The position numbers and the translations under genes were made by a program. Positions 35,163-43,933 of a stretch of DNA of 64,000 nt are shown here, piece after piece. Every line of letters begins with the position of its first letter. Position 1 is the first letter of the stretch. Source of the DNA: Pseudoalteromonas sp. EB27 (GTDB taxonomy: Bacteria > Pseudomonadota > Gammaproteobacteria > Enterobacterales > Alteromonadaceae); contig NZ_MTQD01000003.1 in NCBI RefSeq assembly GCF_001974875.1, forward strand, positions 225,945-289,944, written 5' to 3'. The notes under the pieces are model-generated. The model saw nothing but the letters and a program-made list of their open reading frames with translations, did no database searches and was not told where the DNA came from.

Positions 35163-37937
35163 TTAATGTTCAACTTCTATCCAATCTTTTTCATCTACCC
35201 AGTTTTGTGCACCGTCTTTTACCGAGCGAATCGGCACAATGTAGTCACAACTTATTTGTGGCTTAACTGAGGCAAATATAGGCACAAAACCAAAGCTTAG
35301 TGCGGTTTCTATAATTGCTTTTTGATTTTGTGGATCGATATCAGCCGCTTCATCTATATAAATAGGTATACGGTATAGATTTTGTTCTTGGTCACTTAAT
35401 AAGTAGCGAATAAACAACATGCCACACAATAACTTAATCGTAATACGTGTGCCGTTTGACCCCGCCGAATCTATTTTTTCAAAGTGCTCTGTTTCACCTG
35501 CGCGGTTAACCACTTCAAAGCGAATATCAAATAAATCGGTAAGTGTTAAGCCCGCTTTATCTGAGGCGAGTTTAATTAAGTGATCTTTCGCTTCGTTTAC
35601 CGCGCTTTCGCTGTACGGTTCTTGGCTAAGTAAATCAAGTGTGTCGCCTTGTTCAAACTGATGCGACGTGCTGATAATGGTATCGATACTATCAACCAGC
35701 ATTTTGCGCGGTATTACGTTAATTTTAAACGCTTGCAAGTTTGAAATACGGTGCTGGCTTATGCCTTTATTAAAGCTATTCATTTCGCGGCGAAGTCGGT
35801 CTAAATCTTCTCGCAAGCCTTTAATCGTTGCGGCAACCTCGGTAAGCGCAACACGCGCTTGGCGCTCAACGGCATCGCGTTCGTTATCAATATTATGAAA
35901 GGCGCTTATTAGCTTTTGATATTTAGTAAACTCGTCGTTTTCATTGTCGAATTTAGTAATACCCGCGTTATATACATGTAAATAGGTGTTGCGTACGTTT
36001 ATGTCAAAATTACGAAGCTCTTGGCAGTCTTTATTAAAATGATGAACAAGGTCGCTTAAGTTATCAAAGTCGACTGTAATATCAATCATATACGGGGTTA
36101 CTTTACAGCTGTATAAATCAAGCGTGTGATCAATTCGCTCGCTCTTAACTTGGCGCAGACGCTCAGTTTGACGATTAATTTGCTCTTGTTTTGACTTAAT
36201 TAACGAGCGGCGATCGGCAATTGAGCCACTATTTTTTTGGATGTCTTGCAGGTAGTCGTCAACTTGTTCGCGCTCAGCTAATAACTGCTCTTTTAGCATG
36301 GCTTGCGCTTCAATCGACTGCTGCATTACCTCAAACTGCTCTAAGCGTTTTAGGGCGCCCTCGAGGCTCATTAGCTCATCGTATAATTCGTCTTTTTCTT
36401 TTTGTTTGTCGGCAACGTTTGCAGCAACATCGCGCTGTTGCTTAAACTCTTTAAGTGAATGCTCAAGTGCACTGAGCTGAGCGGTTAATTGCTCTTTATT
36501 TTCGCCACTTTGCATTTGCACAGGGGATAGCTTTTTAAGCTTAATACTCGCTCCTGGTAGCGTTAGTACGCCGCCTTTAACGTTTTCGCTAAGTAGCGAT
36601 AAAAACTCACCAAATGCTTCTTCGTCATCAATGGTTATATCGCCATTGGTGGTGGTCGCAAACGAGAGAATATCTGGGTTTAAAATGCGCGATATTTCTT
36701 CTACTTCTTTTAACGAGAGGTCTTCGCGCATGCGGGTAAACAAATTAAACTCAAGGTTTTTAAGTTGCAGCTTTAAACTCTTAATTTGTTTTTGTGTTTC
36801 GCTAATGCGGTAGTCAAGCGTATGTAGGCTTTGCCCTTGTGCGCTGGTTATAGAGTGCGAAAGCGACTCGTAATCTTGCTTTAACTGAGTCAGGCTGGTT
36901 TTAAGCGTGGCTTTATTTACTAGTTCAAATTCGCTTTTAAGCGCATCGTAATCTAAAAACCACTGCTCAATTTGAGTTTGTCTGCGCTCTATATCGCGCG
37001 ATTGCTGTACGTATAGGCTTTGCTTTTGCTCAAACTCGTGTTTTTCGTGCTCTATATCTTCAAGCGCGATTACAAGCTCAGTGAGTTGCGACTCTTGATA
37101 GGTATCAAAATCAATCAGTGCTTGGTCAATTTTAGGTGCGTACGCCGCTAATTTACCTTTAAGCACGGTTTGGTTTTCGAGCATTGATTCAAGCGCGGCT
37201 ATAGGCTCTTGCATTGACTCAAGGGCTTTTAATTCGCGTTTTGAGCGGTTTACTTTATCAAACGAGCGACGCCATACTTCATAAAAGTCGACCTTAGAGT
37301 TTGACATATGGCGTTCAAACACGCGTAGCATAAAGCGTTTTACGTCGCTTGCGCCTAATTTATGTAAGTTAAGAATACGTCTAAATATTTCTTTATAAAT
37401 AGAGGAGTCTTGCACATTATTAAGCGGGATCATTTTTAAGTTTATGTCGCCATCAAAAGGCGTTGCGCCACCAGTCAATAGCGCGTTTAGCTCTTGTGCT
37501 TTTAACTCAATAGGATTGTAGTTAAGTGATTTTAAATGGTTGAACAGCTTGGTAAATTTAATAATGGTTTTACCTTGCGTGTACTGCTCTAAATCAAGCT
37601 TTCCTTGATAACAAAAGTACTGATGCGCATAACCGGCAATTTTACCAAGTCCTGCAACACCAATTACTACCGAGCCATGAGGCAAGTTAGCTTCGAGTAA
37701 AATGTACGACTGATCGGATGAAAAATAAAACTTACGGGTTTCATCTAAATCGTGTCCGTCCCATTCTGTTAAGCGTAAATCGTTAATAAGCGGAAACTGC
37801 AAGGCGTTAATAACCGAGCTTTTACCTGTGTTATTGGGCGCGCAAATAGAGCTGCTTTTATCAAGTGGGATCACACATTTTGCATAGCCTGCGGTGTTAA
37901 GTAGGGCGAGTTTACTTAGTCCGTATAGATTTTTCAT
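35163..37937 (-). CDS. mksB: SMC-like condensin ATPase MksB (JetC-type)
   Basis: This 924-residue protein is an SMC/MukB-like ATPase that would bind and loop DNA together with MksE and MksF. The N-terminal ATPase half has the Walker A motif APNNTGKSS near residue 35. Residues about 230-700 are predicted coiled coil with a central hinge region. The C-terminal half has GSNGTRITIKLL in place of a classical signature motif and the Walker B IPIYIDEAADID. Its start overlaps the mksE stop by 4 bp, showing translational coupling. Confidence 0.82.
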   Translation of the reverse strand: MKNLYGLSKLALLNTAGYAKCVIPLDKSSSICAPNNTGKSSVINALQFPLINDLRLTEWDGHDLDETRKFYFSSDQSYILLEANLPHGSVVIGVAGLGKIAGYAHQYFCYQGKLDLEQYTQGKTIIKFTKLFNHLKSLNYNPIELKAQELNALLTGGATPFDGDINLKMIPLNNVQDSSIYKEIFRRILNLHKLGASDVKRFMLRVFERHMSNSKVDFYEVWRRSFDKVNRSKRELKALESMQEPIAALESMLENQTVLKGKLAAYAPKIDQALIDFDTYQESQLTELVIALEDIEHEKHEFEQKQSLYVQQSRDIERRQTQIEQWFLDYDALKSEFELVNKATLKTSLTQLKQDYESLSHSITSAQGQSLHTLDYRISETQKQIKSLKLQLKNLEFNLFTRMREDLSLKEVEEISRILNPDILSFATTTNGDITIDDEEAFGEFLSLLSENVKGGVLTLPGASIKLKKLSPVQMQSGENKEQLTAQLSALEHSLKEFKQQRDVAANVADKQKEKDELYDELMSLEGALKRLEQFEVMQQSIEAQAMLKEQLLAEREQVDDYLQDIQKNSGSIADRRSLIKSKQEQINRQTERLRQVKSERIDHTLDLYSCKVTPYMIDITVDFDNLSDLVHHFNKDCQELRNFDINVRNTYLHVYNAGITKFDNENDEFTKYQKLISAFHNIDNERDAVERQARVALTEVAATIKGLREDLDRLRREMNSFNKGISQHRISNLQAFKINVIPRKMLVDSIDTIISTSHQFEQGDTLDLLSQEPYSESAVNEAKDHLIKLASDKAGLTLTDLFDIRFEVVNRAGETEHFEKIDSAGSNGTRITIKLLCGMLFIRYLLSDQEQNLYRIPIYIDEAADIDPQNQKAIIETALSFGFVPIFASVKPQISCDYIVPIRSVKDGAQNWVDEKDWIEVEH

Positions 37938-38482
37938 TCCTCGTCCTCTGTAACGTAGGTTTCTTCGTTTACTTCCATCAATGCATCTATGTAGCGGTGA
38001 ATTGGCGCTTGTAGCATAAAACCGCCTTCTACTTCACGGGCTAAACCTAAGCGCACCATGCGCAGGTATACGTCTTTGCGCAGGTCCGATCCCGAAAATA
38101 TCTCAAGCTGATCAAACAGATGTTTGTTAATTTGCACCAGCGTTTGCATAAGCTCTAAATCGTTTACGTCGTCAAACAATGCGCGCATTGGGTCTTTACC
38201 CGTATTGGCGTAGTGCTCAATTAAAATGTAAATGGTAAGCGCGATAGCGCGAGATATTTTGCCCATATTTGGCGTGCTCTCGTCGCTACCAAAATAATAA
38301 AAGCCACGGCTGTCGCGTTTTAACTCGTTACCTAGGGCGGTAAATAGGGCGGTGTAGTCTTCTATGTGTTGATCAAGCTCTTGCCACATTACGTTGTCTT
38401 GCTCGCAAATGTGATAACCCGCTACTAATTTTTTATTTATGGCTTGTAGATGGGTTAGCTCGTCTAAGTTTATGTGTGTCAT
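37934..38482 (-). CDS. mksE: Condensin accessory subunit MksE (JetB-type)
   Basis: The 182-residue protein sits between the kleisin-like and SMC-like genes, the position of MksE/JetB, a winged-helix kleisin-binding subunit. It contains helical and wing-like stretches (LFDQLEIFSGSDLRKDVYLRMVRLGLAREVEGGFMLQAPIHRYIDALMEV) typical of such proteins. Assignment rests on size, fold pattern and gene order. Spacing to the upstream gene is 3 bp. Confidence 0.75.
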   Translation of the reverse strand: MTHINLDELTHLQAINKKLVAGYHICEQDNVMWQELDQHIEDYTALFTALGNELKRDSRGFYYFGSDESTPNMGKISRAIALTIYILIEHYANTGKDPMRALFDDVNDLELMQTLVQINKHLFDQLEIFSGSDLRKDVYLRMVRLGLAREVEGGFMLQAPIHRYIDALMEVNEETYVTEDEE

Positions 38483-38485
38483 GGT

Positions 38486-39757
38486 TTATTTACCTGCCTT
38501 TGGATCTGGCTGAGGCTCTGAATTAAATGGATATAAAGAAAAGTGCTGACCAGCAATTTTTACGCGGGCTTTTTCATCACTTTGAATTATTTTAATATCG
38601 CTGTCGCTAACTAATTTTTGATACAAAAATAGCATTTCGTCGGCATCGAGATCTGGGTAGCTTTCGTCTAAAAATTGCAGCAAGGGCTGTGGCTTTTTGC
38701 GTTTTTTATTAAAGCGCTTAGCAAAACTGGTTTTAACATCGTTGTAGTCAGGAATATTAGGCGTAACAAATGCAGGCACGTCTTGTTGATCGGGCAATTG
38801 GTATTCTTCGTGTTCAAATTCAACCAAGCTTGCCATGTAAGCCACAATATGGCGTTGCTGACCAAGTGAATATCGCTGCGCGTCGCTCACAAAATGTGGC
38901 TGCACCGCACTTAGCATGTTGTCTACGCCATTTTTACGCACAAGCCCGAGTACTTTAGCTGCTTGGCGAGTAATTAAGTTATTACGGCGTAACTCTTCGC
39001 GCAGCGGCATAAGCATATCGGCACTTTTACGTAAGCTTTCTCGACCCACTAAATGCATTTCGAGTATACGGGTACGTAATTGCTCAAGCATACGTTTGTC
39101 GTTGTACGCTTTACCTGAGCGCTCAATGTGCAGTATTTGCTTACTTATTTGCTCTTCAATGAGGGTAAAACACGCATGAAATTCACCACGAATATCAATC
39201 ATTTCAAGCATGGGCTCTATGTATTCGTCAAAGGCTTCTATTACCGCTTTATAACGCTTTTGCAGCGATTGCACTGCATTATTAGATTTAGCTTGTTCAA
39301 CAATATTTAAAATAGCGTTTTCGTTGTGCGTATAGAGCTTCATTATTTTACGCACCCGATCATCCATAATACGGCTGTAGCGGCGTAAGTCGTCAAAGTC
39401 TTCTATTTCGCCAGCGTTATCTAGGCGATTTCCTAAACGTGCAAGGTCGTCGACTAATACGCTAATTTCTTGCGCTAAGCCTAAATGTTCTTCTTGCAGT
39501 AAAAAAGTAGCAAAATCGGCAATGGCACGATTTATTTCAAGCTGTGAGGATTTAGCCAGTGGAATTAAAATATCTTGGTTTAACAAACGATTTGTTTCTT
39601 TATAAATACGTTCGTTTGACCACGTAGGCTGCTTTTGCTTAATCGCGTTTTGTACGTCTTTTAGGCTAAAGTCAGCCATTTTAAAACGTTTAAATAATAG
39701 CTCTAATACACCCCAATGTTCGGTTATGGTGTTTAGCAGCTTTTTAGCTGGGATCAT
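38486..39757 (-). CDS. mksF: Kleisin-like condensin subunit MksF (JetA-type)
   Basis: This 423-residue, largely helical protein is the first gene of the operon and corresponds in size and position to MksF/JetA. That subunit bridges the heads of the SMC dimer. Visible features are an N-terminal helical part (residues 1-120), long charged helices (residues 120-270) and a C-terminal winged-helix-like domain (residues 345-410). No ribosome-binding site is evident before the ATG. Identification is from gene order and general pattern. Confidence 0.72.
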   Translation of the reverse strand: MIPAKKLLNTITEHWGVLELLFKRFKMADFSLKDVQNAIKQKQPTWSNERIYKETNRLLNQDILIPLAKSSQLEINRAIADFATFLLQEEHLGLAQEISVLVDDLARLGNRLDNAGEIEDFDDLRRYSRIMDDRVRKIMKLYTHNENAILNIVEQAKSNNAVQSLQKRYKAVIEAFDEYIEPMLEMIDIRGEFHACFTLIEEQISKQILHIERSGKAYNDKRMLEQLRTRILEMHLVGRESLRKSADMLMPLREELRRNNLITRQAAKVLGLVRKNGVDNMLSAVQPHFVSDAQRYSLGQQRHIVAYMASLVEFEHEEYQLPDQQDVPAFVTPNIPDYNDVKTSFAKRFNKKRKKPQPLLQFLDESYPDLDADEMLFLYQKLVSDSDIKIIQSDEKARVKIAGQHFSLYPFNSEPQPDPKAGK

Positions 39758-39979
39758 AAGGGGTTACAACATCCTAGTATTTTATTATTGAGTTCTTTTA
39801 GAAGACTCATTATTACGTATTTTTAATTAACCTTGTCTGTATATAGTATTCGTTTTTAAGACCATTTAATAATAGTTTTTGCATAGAGGCGGTGCTAAAA
39901 TTCGCGCCGAAAATAGGCACATGAAATGGAATGTTATTTGTGTGTTCTTTAAAACTATATCAAAGGTTGTTTAACTACC

Positions 39980-41227
39980 ATGGTTTCCTCGATTATTCTA
40001 ACCCTGATAGCGATTGCATTTTTACTGATCGTTATAGAAGATATAATCCATGTCAATAAAGCTAAAACCACGCTGTTTTTTGGTACGCTTTGCTGGATTC
40101 TTCTTTTTATATACCCTCTACACGGGCAAAGCCCCGATACAATTCAACACCTCCTAAATGAAAATATTTTAGAAATTGCCTCGTTATGGTTATTTTTAAT
40201 GGCTGCAATGACCTTTGTAGCGTATTTAAACTCAAAGGGGTTTATAGAAAATATTGTCCATCGCGTTATGCCAAAAAGTATTAGCGAAAAAAAGCTCATG
40301 TTTTTGGTGGGTGGTTTTGCATTTTTGTTTTCGTCGATTTCAGACAACGTAACAGCCACGCTTATATCGCTTGCGGTTGTTATGTCGTTAAAACTTGAAC
40401 CTAAAAAGCTTATTAAATATGCCACGCTTATTGTGTTTGGGGTTAACTCAGGTGGGGTATCGCTAATAACAGGTGACGTAACCACGCTAATGATATTTTT
40501 AGATGGCAAAGTAACCATAGCTCATTTATTACTGCTTATAGCGCCAGCACTTACAAGCGTTATGTTACTAGCCGCGCTACTGTCTATCGGTATGAAAGGG
40601 CGTGTTGAATTTGCTGGTGCAGGTAAAACCCGCATTGAAAAAACCGACATTACCATTGCTGTTATATTTTTATCTACTGTAATTAGCACACTTACGCTGA
40701 GTGTAATTTACAGCGTACCGCCTTTACTCACCTTTTTGTTTGGCTTATCAGTCATGTTTTTAGTAGCGCAATTTTTAATGCGCAAAAAAGACATTAACAA
40801 AGACATAATCGATTTTGTTCGCGATATAGAATACGACACGTTATTGTTTTTCGTAGGTGTACTTTTACTTGTAGGCGCACTTAAAGAAATTGGTATGTTG
40901 AGTAAATTTACCGACCTATATACGGTAATGGCACCTGAGTACGCAAACTACTTAATGGGCATATTATCAGCAGGGGTCGATAACGTACCGCTTACTGCTG
41001 CTTTATTAAAAGCCGATATAGTAATGAGCCAACAACATTGGTTGTCGTTTACGTATGCCACGGGCGTGGGCGGTTCAATGCTTATCATTGGGTCGGCTGC
41101 GGGCATTATTGCCATGAGCAAAGTTAAAGCGCTTACATTTATGAGCTACTTGCGTTTATCTCTGCATTTATTAATTTGCTACACCGTAGGTTATGCTGGC
41201 TCGTATTACATGGGCAGTTTTATCTAA
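39980..41227 (+). CDS. nhaD: NhaD-family Na+/H+ antiporter
   Basis: The 415-residue membrane protein has about 12 helices and resembles NhaD, an Na+(Li+)/H+ antiporter of marine bacteria. Typical blocks are FLFSSISDNVTATLISLAVVMSLKL (an Asp-containing helix), VFGVNSGGVSLITGDVTTLMIF and SAGVDNVPLTAALL near the C-terminus. It expels sodium and helps pH control. It stands alone, with about 220 bp of apparently gene-free sequence upstream. Confidence 0.88.
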   Translation: MVSSIILTLIAIAFLLIVIEDIIHVNKAKTTLFFGTLCWILLFIYPLHGQSPDTIQHLLNENILEIASLWLFLMAAMTFVAYLNSKGFIENIVHRVMPKSISEKKLMFLVGGFAFLFSSISDNVTATLISLAVVMSLKLEPKKLIKYATLIVFGVNSGGVSLITGDVTTLMIFLDGKVTIAHLLLLIAPALTSVMLLAALLSIGMKGRVEFAGAGKTRIEKTDITIAVIFLSTVISTLTLSVIYSVPPLLTFLFGLSVMFLVAQFLMRKKDINKDIIDFVRDIEYDTLLFFVGVLLLVGALKEIGMLSKFTDLYTVMAPEYANYLMGILSAGVDNVPLTAALLKADIVMSQQHWLSFTYATGVGGSMLIIGSAAGIIAMSKVKALTFMSYLRLSLHLLICYTVGYAGSYYMGSFI

Positions 41228-41254
41228 TTTAAGTGTTATTAATTATTAAAACGC

Positions 41255-41283
41255 TTGACAGCTAGACGTCTAAACGATAACTT
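41255..41283 (+). promoter_or_regulatory. Promoter of the lysine riboswitch-lysC unit
   Basis: TTGACA (41255-41260) and TAACTT (41278-41283) are 17 bp apart. The spacer contains the palindrome TAGACGTCTA (41263-41272). The predicted start, near 41290, falls inside the 5' arm of the nhaD terminator. Confidence 0.6.
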
Positions 41284-41285
41284 TC

Positions 41286-41316
41286 AAACCCCGCTACTTA
41301 GCGGGGTTTTGTTTTA
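41286..41316 (+). terminator. Terminator of nhaD
   Basis: AACCCCGCTA and TAGCGGGGTT form a 10-bp stem followed by a T-rich stretch. Confidence 0.85.
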
Positions 41317-41341
41317 TTAGCCACTGGTTAATAAAGCATTC

Positions 41342-41512
41342 AGAAGAGGTGCGATACTTAGGTACTTAATGTTAGGCGACGAAAGCCAATGATCATTAAG
41401 GAGGGAAGTACTCGCCGAGGAAAATAATGGTACGTCGTCATTGTTTTTCGGTTTATGGGGCTGAATCCTCAAAACTGTCACCAATATAGGTGGAGAGCTT
41501 CTGGCAGTGGAC
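41342..41512 (+). ncRNA. Lysine riboswitch (L box)
   Basis: The conserved L-box parts occur in order: AGAGGTGCG, GGAGGGAAGTA, CTCGCCGAGG, GGGGCTGAATCCTC, AAAACTGTCACC and TGGAGAGCTTCTGG. It precedes lysC and should lower its expression when lysine is high. Confidence 0.95.
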
Positions 41513-41525
41513 TTATCTTCAAGCA

Positions 41526-41578
41526 TTCCTTTGCCAAGTTCTTCTTGTTTTATTGCGGTTTGGATACCGCGAAAGGAG
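41526..41578 (+). promoter_or_regulatory. Putative translational expression platform of lysC
   Basis: TCCTTT near 41527 can pair with AAAGGA in the lysC ribosome-binding site (41573-41578). A hairpin GCGGT/ACCGC lies between them, directly before the site. There is no T-tract, so control of translation is more likely than termination. Confidence 0.45.
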
Positions 41579-41583
41579 ACTAA

Positions 41584-42987
41584 ATGACTACCCAATCAGC
41601 GCCACAAACAGTGCCACAAACAGAGTTAAGCGCAAAATCAGATTACATCGTTGCCAAATTTGGCGGAACCAGTGTTGCAAACTTCGAAGCGATGAGTCGC
41701 TGTAGCGAAATTATTGTTGCAGATAAAAGCGTACGTATTGTTGCCGTGAGCGCTAGTGCCGGCGTAACTAACCATTTAGTTGCACTGTGTAAATCAAGTA
41801 TTACCCCAAGTGAGCGCCAAGAACACATAAACGGCGTGCTTACTATTCAACAAACTATTTTAGATGAGTTATCGCTTGATGCCGATTTAGCGGTTGGCTT
41901 TAACGAAACCCTAAAAGCATTTCAAACATTGGCTCAAGAGTCACTAACTACCGATCAGCAACACGACGAGCTACTTAGCTTTGGTGAGCGTTTATCGTCG
42001 TATTTGTTTGCTCAGGTGCTGCGTTTAAATGGCTTAAACGCCGATCGCTTTGATGTACGCAAGGTGCTTAAAACTGACAGCCAATTTGGTAAAGCAACGC
42101 CTAATGTTGCGGCCACAGCGCAAGCTGCTAAAGAATTCTTAATCCCGTTATTAGATGAGCAAGTAATTGTTACTCAGGGCTTTATTGGCAGTGACGAATA
42201 CGGCCAAACAACAACGCTTGGACGTGGTGGTTCTGACTATAGCGCTGCACTTTTAGCTGAAGCAATTAACGCTAAAAGCGTGCATATTTGGACCGACGTA
42301 GTGGGCATTTTTAGCACCGACCCGCGTTTGTGCGCAAAAGCGACGCCTATTGCACGTTTAAGCTTTGACGAAGCCGCCGAAATGGCGACCTTTGGCGCAA
42401 AAGTATTGCACCCAGCGACTATTTTACCAGCAAGCCGCAGCCACATTAACGTGTTTGTAGGTTCTAGCCGCGAGCCAGAGCGTGGCGGTACATGGATTGA
42501 GCGCGAAAAATCGCAGCAACCAGGCATACGCGCAGTAACGCAACGTAAAAACCAAATATTGCTTACGCTTAAAAGCCCAGAAATGCTACTCGCTAGTGGC
42601 TTTTTAGCACGCGTATTTACACTATTAAGTGAATACAATATATCGGTAGATTTGGTAACTACATCTGAAATTAGCGTAGCTATAACACTTGATAACGCGC
42701 AAAACGCCTCGCGTCCAGAGCTTGACCAAGAATGCCTAGATAAGCTTGCAGAGTTTTGCCATGTGTCGGTAGAAAACAATTTAACACTGGTAGCACTTAT
42801 TGGCTCTGAGATTCAATTACGCCAACACGAAATGAACTTAATGAGTGTACTAAAAGACTTTAACATTCGATTAATTTGTCACGGTGCTAGTAAGCACAAC
42901 CTGTGCTTTTTAGTAGAGCAAACTGAGTCAGATAACGTAGTACAATCTATTCATAGTCGTTTATTAGAAAACGATTTTGCTGCGTAA
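41584..42987 (+). CDS. lysC: Lysine-sensitive aspartokinase III
   Basis: LysC phosphorylates aspartate, the first step toward lysine, threonine and methionine. The 467-residue protein has VAKFGGTSVAN at the start of the kinase domain, TTLGRGGSDYSAALLAEA and MATFGAKVLHPATILPA. Two ACT domains form the C-terminal third (ISVDLVTTSEISVAITLD; NIRLICHGASKHNLCFLV) and bind lysine. It resembles E. coli LysC throughout and lies behind a lysine riboswitch. Confidence 0.95.
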   Translation: MTTQSAPQTVPQTELSAKSDYIVAKFGGTSVANFEAMSRCSEIIVADKSVRIVAVSASAGVTNHLVALCKSSITPSERQEHINGVLTIQQTILDELSLDADLAVGFNETLKAFQTLAQESLTTDQQHDELLSFGERLSSYLFAQVLRLNGLNADRFDVRKVLKTDSQFGKATPNVAATAQAAKEFLIPLLDEQVIVTQGFIGSDEYGQTTTLGRGGSDYSAALLAEAINAKSVHIWTDVVGIFSTDPRLCAKATPIARLSFDEAAEMATFGAKVLHPATILPASRSHINVFVGSSREPERGGTWIEREKSQQPGIRAVTQRKNQILLTLKSPEMLLASGFLARVFTLLSEYNISVDLVTTSEISVAITLDNAQNASRPELDQECLDKLAEFCHVSVENNLTLVALIGSEIQLRQHEMNLMSVLKDFNIRLICHGASKHNLCFLVEQTESDNVVQSIHSRLLENDFAA

Positions 42988-43024
42988 ATCGCGCTTATTC
43001 AGGAAAGCGATTTATTAAAGTTAC

Positions 43025-43792
43025 CTAATAAAGCCACTTAACAAAATCAGTTAATAAAAAGCATCGCCAGTCGGTGCTTTTTTTATGCACCACACTTATA
43101 TCAAAACAAACATTACTGCCACTGCTATCAGCTACAGTAACGCTATTACTGCTAGCACTTAGCTTTGCACTATGTAATTCGTCAAACACATTGGGGCTAA
43201 GTAGTTTTGCAATAGGGCGGCTGGTGGCTTTAGCAAGTGACTCTTTTAATGTCCAAATTCTAAAAAACGTATCCGCTTGGGCTTGGGTATTAGTGGGCAT
43301 TGTAATAAGTGTAATTTCATCATTATGATAAAAATGCTTAGCGAGCTTTTCAAATGGGCGCTTTAAGCTTACTTTTTCAATATCAAAACCAAACTCACTT
43401 TTACCAAGGTTAAGCGCAACCCCAACTAAACCATGCGAGTGCGAGATACAGGTATTAATAACGTCATCACTTACGTGTATTTGCAGCTTTGAGCTTGCCT
43501 CGTCAAATTCTGTACTCATTTTATTAAGGGCTACGAGCGCATGTTGCGGCTGCGTTATTTTAATAAGGTGCTTTAACAATAACCGCGTAGCTAAATACTC
43601 TTGCTTAGCTTGCGGGCTTTTGCGGCGGTTTATAATGGCTAACTCAAACAGGCTTAAGCAATCGGGCAAATTAAAGTCACTAAGCTCAAGTGTTTTAGCA
43701 TTAAATAATAAAATACTGTTACTAGCTAAAGGCAAATTTGCAAATTGAGTTGAAGTAATACTCAAGGCGTTTTTAAAATAGTGTTCAGTCAT
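43025..43792 (-). CDS. 4'-phosphopantetheinyl transferase (Sfp-type)
   Basis: This 255-residue enzyme should transfer phosphopantetheine from CoA to carrier proteins of fatty-acid, polyketide or peptide synthesis. The two signature motifs are present: FGFDIEKV (Mg2+ Asp/Glu) near residue 133 and FFRIWTLKESLAKAT near residue 185. The longer, two-lobed form fits the Sfp/EntD type rather than AcpS. AGGG lies 6 bases before the ATG. No carrier-protein gene is in the window. Confidence 0.83.
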   Translation of the reverse strand: MTEHYFKNALSITSTQFANLPLASNSILLFNAKTLELSDFNLPDCLSLFELAIINRRKSPQAKQEYLATRLLLKHLIKITQPQHALVALNKMSTEFDEASSKLQIHVSDDVINTCISHSHGLVGVALNLGKSEFGFDIEKVSLKRPFEKLAKHFYHNDEITLITMPTNTQAQADTFFRIWTLKESLAKATSRPIAKLLSPNVFDELHSAKLSASSNSVTVADSSGSNVCFDISVVHKKSTDWRCFLLTDFVKWLY

Positions 43793-43933
43793 AAAAGCCC
43801 TAAAGCAAAAGAAGTCGCTGATATTGTGAGCGGTTAACGCCCCTAATAAAGGCTGGGTACAATTTTATTACTCAGCTGGCATGAAATATGGTTTAATTCA
43901 CAATAATCAAAATAATAACAGATTTGTAGATGT

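Noticed and set aside
42237..42779. Long antisense open frame within lysC
   Set aside because: It is a shadow of the strongly conserved lysC frame; composition is unlike a real protein.
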